A stretch of 64,000 bases of DNA from CAYONP01 sp964405335 (lineage in GTDB: Bacteria; Armatimonadota; UBA10988): the NCBI GenBank assembly GCA_964405335.1, contig CAYONP010000004.1:44988-108987 (forward strand), given 5' to 3'. Positions 16,265 through 24,771 of the stretch are shown piece by piece. Both the position numbers and the translations under genes were made by a program. The notes beneath the pieces are model-generated. The model was not told the DNA's origin. It saw nothing but the letters and a program-made list of their open reading frames with translations, and did no database searches. Numbering within the stretch: position 1 is the first letter of the stretch; each line of letters starts with the position of its first letter.

Positions 16265-16596
16265 GGCTGCTCTTCGACCAGAATCTCAGCGACCGGCTGT
16301 GCCGCAGGTTGGCCGACCTGTTCCCCGACTCGACCCAAGTGCGGCTCTGCGGCTTGGACCGTGCCAGTGATGCGGCGGTCTGGCGCCACGCCCACGACAA
16401 CGGGCTGATCATCGTCACGCTCGATGCTGATTTCGCGGACTTGGCCGCGGTGTGGGGCGCGCCGCCCAAGGTCGTCTGGTTGCGCTGCGGAAACCAGCCG
16501 ACGAATGCCATCGAAGAGCTGGTGCGTCGACACGCCGGCGTACTGGCTCAGTTCGACCAGGACGCTGAGGCGGTCTGTCTCGAGGTCTATGGGTGA
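16261..16596 (+). CDS. DUF5615 PIN-like toxin
   Basis: 111 residues. MRLLFDQNLS gives the first acidic residue of the PIN-like core, and IIVTLDADFADLA gives a second acidic cluster. This matches the DUF5615 (Mut7-C-related) group, predicted RNases and toxin partners of DUF433 proteins. The start overlaps the antitoxin stop (ATGA), so the two are made in a fixed order with antitoxin first. Enzymatic activity is inferred from the fold. Confidence 0.85.
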   Translation: MRLLFDQNLSDRLCRRLADLFPDSTQVRLCGLDRASDAAVWRHAHDNGLIIVTLDADFADLAAVWGAPPKVVWLRCGNQPTNAIEELVRRHAGVLAQFDQDAEAVCLEVYG

Positions 16597-16759
16597 CCCC
16601 ATTCACCGCGGCCCGGCCCTGCCTCGGTGCAGCGCTTCGTTCGGTAACCATTTGATGGCCGGCGACGATTGACGGCGAGGTCGGCTGGAACGGTAATTGC
16701 ACCCACGCTGCCCGAGGGTGGGTCCGGGGGTTGGGCTCGGGCGTGATGGAGGAGCTCTC

Positions 16760-17320
16760 ATGATTCGCTCGCGTGTTCTCGCCGTGGTCACGCTGATGGT
16801 GCTGGCGTCCGCGGCATCGGCCGGTGTCCACACGTTCCCGTCGGCCGGGTCGACGGTGGTTGGTTCGATCGGCTTTATCGATGCCGATGAGATCGGCTTC
16901 TTCTGGAGCGTCGGCCGTGGTGACAGCGTCGCCGAGACCTTCGCCGATCCGTTGGCTTCGGTGACCGGCGCCACGCTCGACCTCGACGTGGTGAGGAACG
17001 TGCTCAGCGGCGGCAACCAGGTCGACTGGGACGTGCGGCTGAACGGCACGCTGATTGGCAACTTCACCGTTGCCCAGGGCTTCACCGGGCCGCTCAGCCC
17101 GGTCTTCGCCTTCGCGCCGGTGGCGCCGATCGGCGGCAACTACACCGTCCGCCTCGAGGTCACCAACGAGGTGCCGGGCGGCTCCGGGTCGCACACGTTT
17201 GCCTATGCCGGTCAGTTCCAGCACTCGGTCACGCTGACCGGTACGGCGGTGCCGGAGCCGGCGACGGTGGCGATGCTCGGCTTCGGCGCGCTCCTGCTGC
17301 GCCGGCGGCGGCGCGCCTGA
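16760..17320 (+). CDS. PEP-CTERM sorted exported protein
   Basis: 186 residues from ATG 16760, with GGAGG upstream. MIRSRVLAVVTLMVLASAASA is a signal peptide. The mature part is a beta-rich domain of unknown role. The C-terminus VPEPATVAMLGFGALLLRRRR is a PEP-CTERM signal: PEP motif, hydrophobic span, basic end. In known systems this targets the protein to exosortase (EpsH-type) for processing at the membrane and release to surface or matrix. No exosortase gene is in the window. Confidence 0.85.
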   Translation: MIRSRVLAVVTLMVLASAASAGVHTFPSAGSTVVGSIGFIDADEIGFFWSVGRGDSVAETFADPLASVTGATLDLDVVRNVLSGGNQVDWDVRLNGTLIGNFTVAQGFTGPLSPVFAFAPVAPIGGNYTVRLEVTNEVPGGSGSHTFAYAGQFQHSVTLTGTAVPEPATVAMLGFGALLLRRRRRA

Positions 17321-17339
17321 CCAGCCGGTAGGATCGGTG

Positions 17340-17374
17340 ACAGCCCGTTCGCGGCCCGGCCGCGGGCGGGCTGT
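17340..17374 (+). terminator. Terminator after the PEP-CTERM gene
   Basis: ACAGCCCG and CGGGCTGT form an 8-bp stem enclosing a smaller GC-rich stem, followed by TTT. It lies 20 bp after the stop. Confidence 0.5.
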
Positions 17375-17405
17375 TTGGCGTCTCCGGCGTGGTCAACGAG
17401 CCGCG

Positions 17406-17447
17406 GTCATGGTAAACAGACAGCCGAGTCGCAGAGGTAACCATGAC
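17406..17447 (+). promoter_or_regulatory. Inverted repeat upstream of the ECF sigma gene
   Basis: GTCATGGT and ACCATGAC form perfect 8-bp arms 26 bp apart, ending 17 bp before the GTG start. The left arm continues as GGTAAAC, which resembles -35 elements used by some ECF sigma factors, so the region may be an autoregulated promoter. Confidence 0.4.
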
Positions 17448-17464
17448 AGACCACGAGGCAGCCG

Positions 17465-18037
17465 GTGGCCGACGGCGCTGACGACCGAGCGCTGGTCGTC
17501 CGCGCGCAGGCCGGCGACAAGGATGCCTTCGGGGTCCTGGTGCGGCGCTATCAGCGGGCGGTCCATGGGTTCTGCTACCGCATGACCCAGTCGGACGACC
17601 TGGCCGCCGATCTGTGCCAGGAGGCGTTCGTGCGCGCCTGGCGCTACCTGGCTCGGTTCGACGCCGAGCGCCCGCTGCGGCCGTGGTTGTTTCAGATTGC
17701 GGCCAACCGGGCCGCGACGCGCAAGGCGCGCGACCAGGCGCGGCAGACGGCGGCGCTCGAGGAGCTGACGCACGAGCCCGCCGCGCCGGACGATCCGACG
17801 CGGCCGAGCGAGCAGGCCGAGCTGCAACAGGCCGTGCGCCGGGCGCTGGTCGAGCTGTCGCCGCAGCAGCGTCAGGCGATTGTGCTGGTCGAGCTGGAAG
17901 GCTGGACCGCGGCCCAGGCCGCCGTGTCGATGAACTGCTCGGCGGCGACGGTGCGGCAGCACGTGTTTCGAGCGAAGAAGCGGTTGCGCAAGCTCCTGGC
18001 CGGCTACGTCACGAGCCAGGACGACGAGGACGAGTGA
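17465..18037 (+). CDS. ECF RNA polymerase sigma factor
   Basis: 190 residues, starting at GTG 17465 with GAGG upstream. Region 2 is clear: AFGVLVRRYQRAVHGFCYRM, then DLAADLCQEAFVRAWRYL. Region 4 follows: LSPQQRQAIVLVELEGWTAA and CSAATVRQHVFRAKKRLRK. It directs RNA polymerase to a stress or envelope regulon. The downstream gene, overlapping by TGATG, encodes a zinc anti-sigma factor, and the third gene a periplasmic protease-like protein, so the operon probably forms one signalling unit. Confidence 0.93.
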   Translation: MADGADDRALVVRAQAGDKDAFGVLVRRYQRAVHGFCYRMTQSDDLAADLCQEAFVRAWRYLARFDAERPLRPWLFQIAANRAATRKARDQARQTAALEELTHEPAAPDDPTRPSEQAELQQAVRRALVELSPQQRQAIVLVELEGWTAAQAAVSMNCSAATVRQHVFRAKKRLRKLLAGYVTSQDDEDE

Positions 18038-18969
18038 TGCGCTGCGTGGCATGGCGACGGTGGATGCGCGAGTTCGCCGGCGACGGGATCGACCCGGCGC
18101 GGGCCGACGCGTTTGCCGCGCACCTGGCCGCCTGCCCGCGCTGCGCCGCCGAATGGCGCGATCTTGAACGCGTCGGCGAACTGCTCGCAGCGCTGCCGCA
18201 GCCACAGCCTGACGAGGCCTTCTTCAGCCACCTGGCCGGCCGGATCGAACAGCGGCTCGCGCCGCCGGTCGCCCCGGCCCGCCCGTGGCGGCTGCCTGCC
18301 GCCGCCGGCGCGCTGGCCTGCCTGCTGATTGGCCTGCTCAGTCTGCGTGAGCTGCCCGACCGCACCGCGCCGGTAACCACCCAGCGCGAGCCGACCGTGG
18401 CGCCGGCGCCGGCGGCCGAGCCGGTCGACGAGCCGATGGCCGCGCCGGCCGAGTCGCGCGCGCCGCGGGCCGGACCGGCGCCGGAGCCGGCCGAGCGGCC
18501 GAGGGTGCGGCGCCGGACGGTGCGCCGGGTCGAGCGCGCGCCGGTCCGGCGTGGGCGGGTGACCGCGCCGCCGCGCCGAGCCGAAGCCGAGCGAGTGGCG
18601 CAGGTGGTGCCCGAGGCCGAGGCCGTGGTCGGCATCGCGGCTGAGCGGACCGCCGCGGCGCCGTCGCCGCCGGCCGAGGTCGCTCCGCCGAGCCGGCCGA
18701 GCGAGCCCGACCCCCTGGCGCTGATTGGCGAGGCCGGCTTGCGTCGCTTTGCTCTCGTGCCGCCCGACGTGCGGACCGAGACGACGGTCTTCTTCTCGCT
18801 CCGCGCCGCGGGCGAGCCGATCGGCGCGCAGGCCGACAGCGAGCTCGCCGAGGGTGCTCTGCCGGGCGCGTCGCCGACGGCGGCCGTTGGTCAGGCGCCG
18901 ACGGTCGAGCTGGCGGTGGTCGCCGACGTGATTGAGACGGTCCGCACCGAGGCCGGGGGCGGCGAATGA
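18037..18969 (+). CDS. Zinc-finger anti-sigma factor with one membrane span
   Basis: 310 residues. His29, Cys33 and Cys36 in AHLAACPRCAAEW form the zinc anti-sigma (ZAS) signature. A single hydrophobic span lies near residues 87-105. The long region after it is rich in Pro, Ala and Arg (about residues 110-210) and then a short folded segment with TETTVFFSLRAAGE. The cytoplasmic N-terminus would hold the ECF factor inactive, with the outer part sensing stress. Start and stop overlap both neighbours (TGATG, ATGA). Confidence 0.85.
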   Translation: MRCVAWRRWMREFAGDGIDPARADAFAAHLAACPRCAAEWRDLERVGELLAALPQPQPDEAFFSHLAGRIEQRLAPPVAPARPWRLPAAAGALACLLIGLLSLRELPDRTAPVTTQREPTVAPAPAAEPVDEPMAAPAESRAPRAGPAPEPAERPRVRRRTVRRVERAPVRRGRVTAPPRRAEAERVAQVVPEAEAVVGIAAERTAAAPSPPAEVAPPSRPSEPDPLALIGEAGLRRFALVPPDVRTETTVFFSLRAAGEPIGAQADSELAEGALPGASPTAAVGQAPTVELAVVADVIETVRTEAGGGE

Positions 18970-20717
18970 CCGGTCTCTGCCTGCTGCTGCTGCTCGCCGC
19001 GCCGGCGCGGCCGCTGCTCGAGGTGGCGCTGGTCATCCCGCGGCCGGGAGACGTGGTGCTGACCGACGAGACGGTCATCCACGACGCGCAGCACGGGGTC
19101 ACCTGGCTGCCGCATCTCAGCGACGAGACCGTCGAGCGCTTTTTCGACGGCCGCGCCGGCCGGTTCGTCGTTGCCGGCCGGACGACGGTGGGGCCCGAGA
19201 AGAGCACGGTCCGCCTGCCGCTGGGCGAGGGTGAGCTGAGCTATTACGCGCTGCGCGACGGCCGGCCGGGCCAGCGGGCGGTGGTCGACCCGTCGGCGGT
19301 CAGCGTCGAGGCGACGGCACGGCCCGAGGGCGACGGCCTGCGGCTCGAGCTCGGCTTCGTCGCGCTGCGGCTGTCGGAACAGCAGGCGACCGAGCTGCTC
19401 GGCGACCGGCCCGTCGGCGAGCCCGTGTTTGCCGGCCGGCGGGTCGACGTGGCCTGGACGCTGCTCTATGGCGAGCCGCTGCTGGTCCTGCTCGACACCG
19501 ACCTGGCTGCCGGCCGGTCGGAGGGCACCTACCGCCGCCGGGTCGGCAATCAGACCATCGAGACCTCGTCGCCGCAGGTCGGGGTGATGCTACGCCTGGC
19601 GCCGCCCGAGAGCGAGCCGGTGTGGGCCGACATCGCGCCGCCGATCGCGCCGGCCGGTGAGGTCCGCCTGGCCGGCGAGCTCGCCCGGCCGGGGCTGATT
19701 CCGTTTGAGCCGGGCCTGACCGCCGGCGCCGCGGCGGCGCTGGCCGGATTGCCCGAGCGGGCCGGCCTCCGCCTGCGCTTGAGCCGGCTGGGCGAGGCGG
19801 GCGTCGAGTTCTACGAGTTCGAGGGCGTGCCGGCGCCGGGCGGTCCGGCGGACTTCGCGCTGCGCGCCCGCGACCAGCTCACCGTCGGCCGCGCTGGGTA
19901 CCAGTCGCCGGCGGCCGATGCCGCCGGTGGCGAGCGCTTCCGCGGGCCGCAAGGGCCGCCCGGGCCCGCCGCGCCTGCCGGTGGCGGCGAGCCCTCGCTG
20001 CCGACGCGCGGCGGGCCGCTGCCGGGCCGGCCGGGCACCAGTGCCGAGATCGCTCCGGGCGAGTCGTTGACCATGCCGCCGCAGGCCATGCCGATCCTGA
20101 ACCGCCGCCTGCCGCTGGAGGAGTGGCGCCGGGTTGCTCCCGCGGCGGCCGAGGCGGCGGCGGCGACGGTGGCGGTGGTCGGCACGGCCGAGGGTGACGG
20201 CGAAGCGCGGCAGGTGCTCATGGCCGGCACCATCGTCAGCGCCGACGGCCTGGTGATCACCGCGCCGGCGCACGCGCTCGACGGCCTGGGGCAGATCCGG
20301 GTCACGCTCGAGGACGGCCGCGAACTGATTGCCCGCGAGGTGGCCCGCGATGCCACCGGCGCGCTGCTCGCCCTGCGGGTGGTGGCGGCCGGGTTGCCGC
20401 ACATCACGCTGCGCACCGAGCCGCCCGTGCTCGGTCAGGCGGTGGTGGTGGTCGGCCATCCCTACGGGCTCGACCGCTCGGTCAGCCTGGCGCTGGTGGG
20501 CGGTACCGGGCGCAAGGTGAGCGGTGCCGATGGCGCCTCGCTGCAGCTCGATCTGACCCTCTCGGGCGGCAACAGCGGCGGGCCGGTGGTCGATTTCGAC
20601 GGCCACCTGGTGGCCGTCGCCTATGGCACCGCTCAACCGGCCGAAGCGGGCCCGCCCATCAGCCTGGCCGTGCCGGCGTCGCTGATCGCCGCGTTCATCG
20701 CCTCGCTGCAGCCCTGA
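18966..20717 (+). CDS. Exported SLBB-like / trypsin-like (HtrA-type) protein, triad Asp missing
   Basis: 583 residues. MTGLCLLLLLAAPARP is a signal peptide. Residues about 225-310 (VRLAGELARPGLIPF) resemble an SLBB/beta-grasp domain. A Pro/Gly-rich, collagen-like linker follows to about 375. The C-terminal domain is HtrA-like: His436 in ITAPAHAL and Ser537 in LSGGNSGGPVV are in place, but the Asp expected in the D-x-A-L motif is Ala466 (DATGALLAL). The nearest Asp is 462. It may be a pseudoprotease that binds misfolded proteins, or use a shifted Asp. It overlaps the anti-sigma gene by ATGA and the convergent murI by 85 bp. Confidence 0.75.
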   Translation: MTGLCLLLLLAAPARPLLEVALVIPRPGDVVLTDETVIHDAQHGVTWLPHLSDETVERFFDGRAGRFVVAGRTTVGPEKSTVRLPLGEGELSYYALRDGRPGQRAVVDPSAVSVEATARPEGDGLRLELGFVALRLSEQQATELLGDRPVGEPVFAGRRVDVAWTLLYGEPLLVLLDTDLAAGRSEGTYRRRVGNQTIETSSPQVGVMLRLAPPESEPVWADIAPPIAPAGEVRLAGELARPGLIPFEPGLTAGAAAALAGLPERAGLRLRLSRLGEAGVEFYEFEGVPAPGGPADFALRARDQLTVGRAGYQSPAADAAGGERFRGPQGPPGPAAPAGGGEPSLPTRGGPLPGRPGTSAEIAPGESLTMPPQAMPILNRRLPLEEWRRVAPAAAEAAAATVAVVGTAEGDGEARQVLMAGTIVSADGLVITAPAHALDGLGQIRVTLEDGRELIAREVARDATGALLALRVVAAGLPHITLRTEPPVLGQAVVVVGHPYGLDRSVSLALVGGTGRKVSGADGASLQLDLTLSGGNSGGPVVDFDGHLVAVAYGTAQPAEAGPPISLAVPASLIAAFIASLQP

Positions 20718-21520
20718 AGGTCGATTAACCGGCCAATCGCCTCGGCGCGCGGCAGCCTGCCGCCGAAGCAGCGCTCGTTGATCTGATCGAGGCTGGTCGG
20801 CTCGCCGGTGGCGCACAGCCGATGCCGCGCCGGGCCGATCGAGAGCCGGTCCGAGCGCGCCAGCAGCCGCGCCACACTCCGCGCCGTGGCGCCCGCCGGG
20901 TCGACCAGGTGGGTCCGCTCGTCGGCCCTCATGCGGATCAGCGGGGCCAGGAACGGGTAGTGCGTGCAGCCGAGCACCAGCGCGTCGAGCTCGTGCAGCG
21001 GCAGCTCGGCCAGGTGCTCGCAGACGGCTGCATAGGCGTCGGGGGTGCCCAGCCGGGCCGCCTCGACCAGCGGCACGAACCGCGGACAGGCCGCCTGATG
21101 GACCACCGTCCCGGGCCGCAGCCGCTGGATCGCCGCGGGATAGGCGCCACTCTCGACGGTCGCCGCGGTGGCCAGGATGCCCACCGCGCCGTGGCCGACC
21201 AACGCCGCGGCCGAATGCGCGCCGCCCTCGATCACGCCGATCACCGGCACCGGTAGCACCGCGCGCAGGGCCTCGAGCGCCACGGCGCTGCTGCTGTTGC
21301 AGGCGGCCACGACCAGCTTGCAGCCCTGCTGGGCCAGCCAGGTGCCGCAGGAGACGGCGAGGCGGCGCAGCTCGTCGGCCGGCCGGCCGCCGTAGGGCAC
21401 GTGGGCGGTGTCGGCGAGATAGAGGAGTGATTCGGCGGGCAGCCGCCAGAGCAGCTCGCGGACCACGGTCAGGCCGCCGACGCCGGAATCGAACAGTCCG
21501 ATCGGCGCCTGGGCGGTCAC
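20633..21520 (-). CDS. murI: Glutamate racemase
   Basis: 295 residues. The two catalytic cysteines are Cys74 in VAACNSSSA and Cys185 in LGCTHYPF; IGLFDSGVGGLTV and DTAHVPYGGR are further signatures. The enzyme converts L- to D-glutamate for peptidoglycan. It starts at GTG, overlapping the GerMN gene stop (GTGA). The C-terminus extends about 30 residues beyond the usual end, and that part lies antisense to the last 85 bp of the HtrA-like gene. Confidence 0.93.
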   Translation of the reverse strand: MTAQAPIGLFDSGVGGLTVVRELLWRLPAESLLYLADTAHVPYGGRPADELRRLAVSCGTWLAQQGCKLVVAACNSSSAVALEALRAVLPVPVIGVIEGGAHSAAALVGHGAVGILATAATVESGAYPAAIQRLRPGTVVHQAACPRFVPLVEAARLGTPDAYAAVCEHLAELPLHELDALVLGCTHYPFLAPLIRMRADERTHLVDPAGATARSVARLLARSDRLSIGPARHRLCATGEPTSLDQINERCFGGRLPRAEAIGRLIDLQGCSEAMNAAISDAGTARLMGGPASAG

Positions 21521-22263
21521 GGGCTGTCGAGCTCGTCGGTCTCGGGCTCGACCTCGATGGTGTCGGGATCGAGCAGTTCGGCGCCGTTCAGACTAGCGTC
21601 GGCGACCAGCGGCTGGCTGAGGTCGAGCACACCGGCGAACTCGCCGCCCGGCGCGCCGTCGATCAGGACTTGCACCCGCTCGACGCCGGGCAGCTCGCAG
21701 AGCGAGTTGACCAGCGAACCGACGGCCAATGCGGCGACGTTCGAGCCGCCGGTGAACTCGTCGCGGAAGGCGGCCGGCAGGTCGACGTTGACGGTGCCGT
21801 CGTCGACCGTCACGCCGACTGCGCGCAGCCCCTTCGGCAGCACTTGGACATGGCCCGGCTCGAGCGGTCCGGTGAGCACGGCGTCGACTACCGAGGCGGC
21901 CAGCCGCGCCAGGTCGTTGTCCTGGCCGGGCACGTCGCGCAGCTCGGCTTCGAGGTACTCCAGATCTTCGTGCGCGAACCAGAGGGTGACGGTCACCGGC
22001 TCGATTTCGTCGAGCACAATCGGCGGCGGCGCGACCGGCTCGTCCGGCTCGACAGTTTTCGGCTTGCCACAGCCGGCCAGCAGCAGCACGGCCAGACAGC
22101 CTGCGGCGATGGCTCTCCGCCGGCTGAGCCCGGTGCCACTGGCGGCTTGTCCGCCAGTGTGCGGCGAACCCGTCGGCGCACTGGCGGACCAGCCGCCAGT
22201 GGCACCAGCCATGGCCGACCGATACGTGTGATGATCGCTCCGCGACCGGGCGAGACGCTTCAT
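21517..22263 (-). CDS. GerMN-domain lipoprotein
   Basis: 248 residues. AIAAGCLAVLLLAGC is the hydrophobic part of a lipoprotein signal with lipobox LAGC. The rest is one GerMN domain (VTLWFAHEDLEYL, VDDGTVNVDLPAAF, SLVNSLCELPGVERVQVLIDG). GerMN proteins act near the membrane in cell-wall processes and often sit beside amidases, as here. The start overlaps the amidase stop (ATGA). The n-region before the signal is about 50 residues, far longer than normal, because a palindromic repeat (22132-22206) is read through in frame. Confidence 0.82.
   Translation of the reverse strand: MKRLARSRSDHHTYRSAMAGATGGWSASAPTGSPHTGGQAASGTGLSRRRAIAAGCLAVLLLAGCGKPKTVEPDEPVAPPPIVLDEIEPVTVTLWFAHEDLEYLEAELRDVPGQDNDLARLAASVVDAVLTGPLEPGHVQVLPKGLRAVGVTVDDGTVNVDLPAAFRDEFTGGSNVAALAVGSLVNSLCELPGVERVQVLIDGAPGGEFAGVLDLSQPLVADASLNGAELLDPDTIEVEPETDELDSP
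22132..22206. repeat. REP-like palindrome inside the GerMN coding region
   Basis: Two 29-nt arms (22132-22160 and 22178-22206) are inverted copies with two mismatches. Each arm contains its own stem, CACTGGCGG and CCGCCAGTG. The element is read in frame and encodes a low-complexity Gly/Ser/Ala peptide. This is the structure of a REP or BIME repeat inserted into a gene. Confidence 0.8.
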
Positions 22264-23630
22264 CCGTCACCCCGCAGCAGCGGCGTCACCTCGGTGGCGC
22301 CGCCCGCCGGTTCCGATACGCCCGGCGGCGGCGTTTCGCGCCGCGGCTGGCGCTCGAGAAAGCGCTGGACGCCGTGCACGATGCCAATCGCGCACTGCTG
22401 CTGAAACGCGGGCTGCATCAGTTTGGCCCCGTCGCCGGCGTGGTCGACGTAGCCGAGCTCGACCAGCACCGCCGGCATGGCCGCCTCGCGGACGACGACG
22501 AAGCTGCGGGTGAACGTGCCGCGCGCCGGCAGGCCGATCGAGCGGGCCACCTCCTGCAGCATGATCGAGGCGAACAGCTCGCTCTGCGGCGTGAAGTAGT
22601 AGAGCTCGGTGCCGCTGCGCTCGCCGCGCTTGGCCTCGGGCATGGCATTGCAGTGGATGCTGACGAAGCAGTCGGCGCCCAGCCGGTTGGCCAGCGCCGG
22701 ACGGTCATAGAGCGGAATGAAGGTGTCGTCGTCGCGGGTCATCCGCACGCCGATGCCCTTCTCCTGCAGCAGGTTGCGCACCCGCAGGCCAACCTGCAGA
22801 TTGATCACCTTCTCGACCGCGCCGCCGACGCCCCGCGCGCCCGGGTCATGGTCGCCGTGGCCCGGATCGACAATCACCAGCCGGCCGCGCGATTCGCCGT
22901 ACGAGAGCCGGACCTCGAGCCGGTCGGGGTCGCGCCGGACGGCCACCTCGTGCGCCGCGCTGCGCTTGAGGTCGAACACCAGCCGCACCACGTCGGCCTC
23001 GAACTGGCTCGCGCGCACGCGCTGCACGATGTCGTTGGCGCCACTCGGCTGGACCGGCTCGCCCTCGAGCGAGGCGCCCTGGAGATCGACCACCAGCCGG
23101 TCGGGCGCGCTGAGATAGAAGCTGTCCACCCGCGCGGCGCCGCTGAGCGCCACGGTGTAGCGCGCGTCGGCGGTCTCCTGGCGCTCCCACCGCGCGTCGC
23201 CGACGGCGACCCGCGGCTCGCCTGCCGCCGGCGCGTCGGGCCGGCCGCCGCCCTCGCCGATGCCGATGAAGACGGTCCGGCCCTCGTCGGCGGTGGCCAG
23301 CCGCACGCTCTGCCGGCCGACCAGATCGAGCACGATGCGAGCGATGGGCGGCTCGGCCGAGAACTGGCCCACCCGCACCGCCGCGATCCGCGCGTGGTTG
23401 AGCTGCCGCGTGCCGGCGACACTGGCGCGCAGCAGCGCGCCGGGGAAGTCGTAGTAGACGCGGTAGGGATTGGCGATTTCGCCGGCGCGCGGGGTGCACG
23501 GCGCGCTGAGGTCGACGCGGATGGTCACCCCGCCGGCGCCGGCCTGGCAGGTGACCGCGCGGATGGTGACCGGACCGTCATCGCCCCGCGCGGCGACGGT
23601 GAGCAGGCAAGCAAGCAAGAGGCAGCGCAT
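22260..23630 (-). CDS. N-acetylmuramoyl-L-alanine amidase with AMIN domains
   Basis: 456 residues. MRCLLLACLLTVAARG is a signal peptide. Two AMIN-type beta domains cover about residues 20-125 and 135-235 and would bind the wall. The amidase_3 domain begins at VIVDPGHGDHDPGA, with zinc His there, Glu in GAVEKVINLQV, His in SIHCNA and catalytic Glu in VLVELGYVDH. It cleaves the bond between MurNAc and the stem peptide. It is first in a coupled operon with the GerMN lipoprotein and murI. Confidence 0.92.
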   Translation of the reverse strand: MRCLLLACLLTVAARGDDGPVTIRAVTCQAGAGGVTIRVDLSAPCTPRAGEIANPYRVYYDFPGALLRASVAGTRQLNHARIAAVRVGQFSAEPPIARIVLDLVGRQSVRLATADEGRTVFIGIGEGGGRPDAPAAGEPRVAVGDARWERQETADARYTVALSGAARVDSFYLSAPDRLVVDLQGASLEGEPVQPSGANDIVQRVRASQFEADVVRLVFDLKRSAAHEVAVRRDPDRLEVRLSYGESRGRLVIVDPGHGDHDPGARGVGGAVEKVINLQVGLRVRNLLQEKGIGVRMTRDDDTFIPLYDRPALANRLGADCFVSIHCNAMPEAKRGERSGTELYYFTPQSELFASIMLQEVARSIGLPARGTFTRSFVVVREAAMPAVLVELGYVDHAGDGAKLMQPAFQQQCAIGIVHGVQRFLERQPRRETPPPGVSEPAGGATEVTPLLRGDG

Positions 23631-23668
23631 CTGCAGGCTCCCGGGGCGGAGCCGCGAGGCAGGCGGAA

Positions 23669-24057
23669 TGGAGGTGGCGGGAATCGAACCCGCGTCCGAA
23701 GAGCCCTCGCCCAGACGTCTACGTGCATAGCCCGATGATCTGGTGTCTCATCTCGCGGGTCGGCTCACGGGCCAGGCGCTACGCGAGACCAGGTCGTTTT
23801 GATTCGGGCGGCCGTCACGACCATCGCGACCGTCCCTAGTCGGCTTGTTGAGACCGGCTGCCCGTCGCCGACTGGGCGGACAGGCGGCCCGCGCGCTCGG
23901 TGGCGCGCTAGATGACGGAGTTAACCCCTAAGGGTTAGGCCGCCATCGGAAGTGCGTCGTTGGCACTTATGGTTCGCCGGATGATTAACGAGGCCAACCG
24001 GCATCCTCGGCACGCAGTCCGGGTCTGGTTCACTCTCCGTCGAGACCTGTCACCCCC
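23669..24057 (-). ncRNA. ssrA: tmRNA
   Basis: The 5' end reads GGGGGTGACAGGTCTCGAC and the 3' end GTTCGAATCCCGCCACCTCC in the tRNA-like form; GGGGGUG pairs with CACCUCC including one G-U pair. CCA is not encoded. The tag frame (23935-23964) begins at a GCC resume codon after ATAAGT and encodes ANDALPMAA followed by TAA. It rescues stalled ribosomes with SmpB, whose gene lies 119 bp upstream on the same strand. The tag is typical at its hydrophobic end. Confidence 0.95.
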
Positions 24058-24176
24058 GTGGTACGGCTGGGTGCCTGCCCCGCGTGGCTCCGCTCCTTTC
24101 GCCGGAAAACCGGCCGGCGGCCGTTGCCGCCCATGCCTGCTGACACTCTCGACCGGCCGCCGGTTGCCGCCGGCGG

Positions 24177-24665
24177 TTATCGATTCTTACGCCAGGCGGC
24201 CAGCTCGCGTTCCCGCTCGCGGTTCGCCTCGCGGTTGCGTAGCGACTCGCGCTTGTCATACGCGCGCTTGCCACGCGCCAACCCGATCTCGAGCTTGGCA
24301 TACGGCCCCTGGAAGTATACCGCAAGCGGCACCAGCGTCCAGCCGGCGTCGCTCGAGCGCAGCGCCAGGCGGTCGATCTCGCGGCGCCGCAGGAGCAGCT
24401 TGCGCGGCCGCAGCGGGTCGGGCGCCCAGGCGCCCGACTGCTCATACGGCGTGATGTGCACCTCGCGCAGCCAGGCCTCGCCGTCGTCGACGGTGACGAA
24501 CCCGCCGGTCAGCGTGACCCGCCCGGCGCGAACCGACTTGACCTCCGAGCCGACCAGCGCCAGACCCGCCTCGAGGGTCTCTTCGATGTGATACTCGTGC
24601 CAGGCCTTGCGGTTGCGCACCACGATGCGTCTGCCGTCGTCGGCCTGGTCTGACTTGCGGGCCAT
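24177..24665 (-). CDS. smpB: SsrA-binding protein
   Basis: 162 residues from MARKSDQ. Family motifs are RNRKAWHEYHIEETLEAGL, LVGSEVKSVRAGRV, EAWLREVHITPYEQ, RPRKLLLRRREI and the basic tail GLARGKRAYDKRESLRNREA. SmpB binds tmRNA and places it in the ribosomal A site. Adjacency to ssrA on the same strand is common and supports both calls. Confidence 0.96.
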   Translation of the reverse strand: MARKSDQADDGRRIVVRNRKAWHEYHIEETLEAGLALVGSEVKSVRAGRVTLTGGFVTVDDGEAWLREVHITPYEQSGAWAPDPLRPRKLLLRRREIDRLALRSSDAGWTLVPLAVYFQGPYAKLEIGLARGKRAYDKRESLRNREANRERERELAAWRKNR

Positions 24666-24771
24666 GGTCGTATCCTGGGTGCGGATTCGGTTAGCGAACG
24701 GGAGGGGTGGGGAGTTCCCGGGGTGGGAGGTCGGGTGCACGGTGTGGCGAACCGAACCGCCCACGGCGAGC

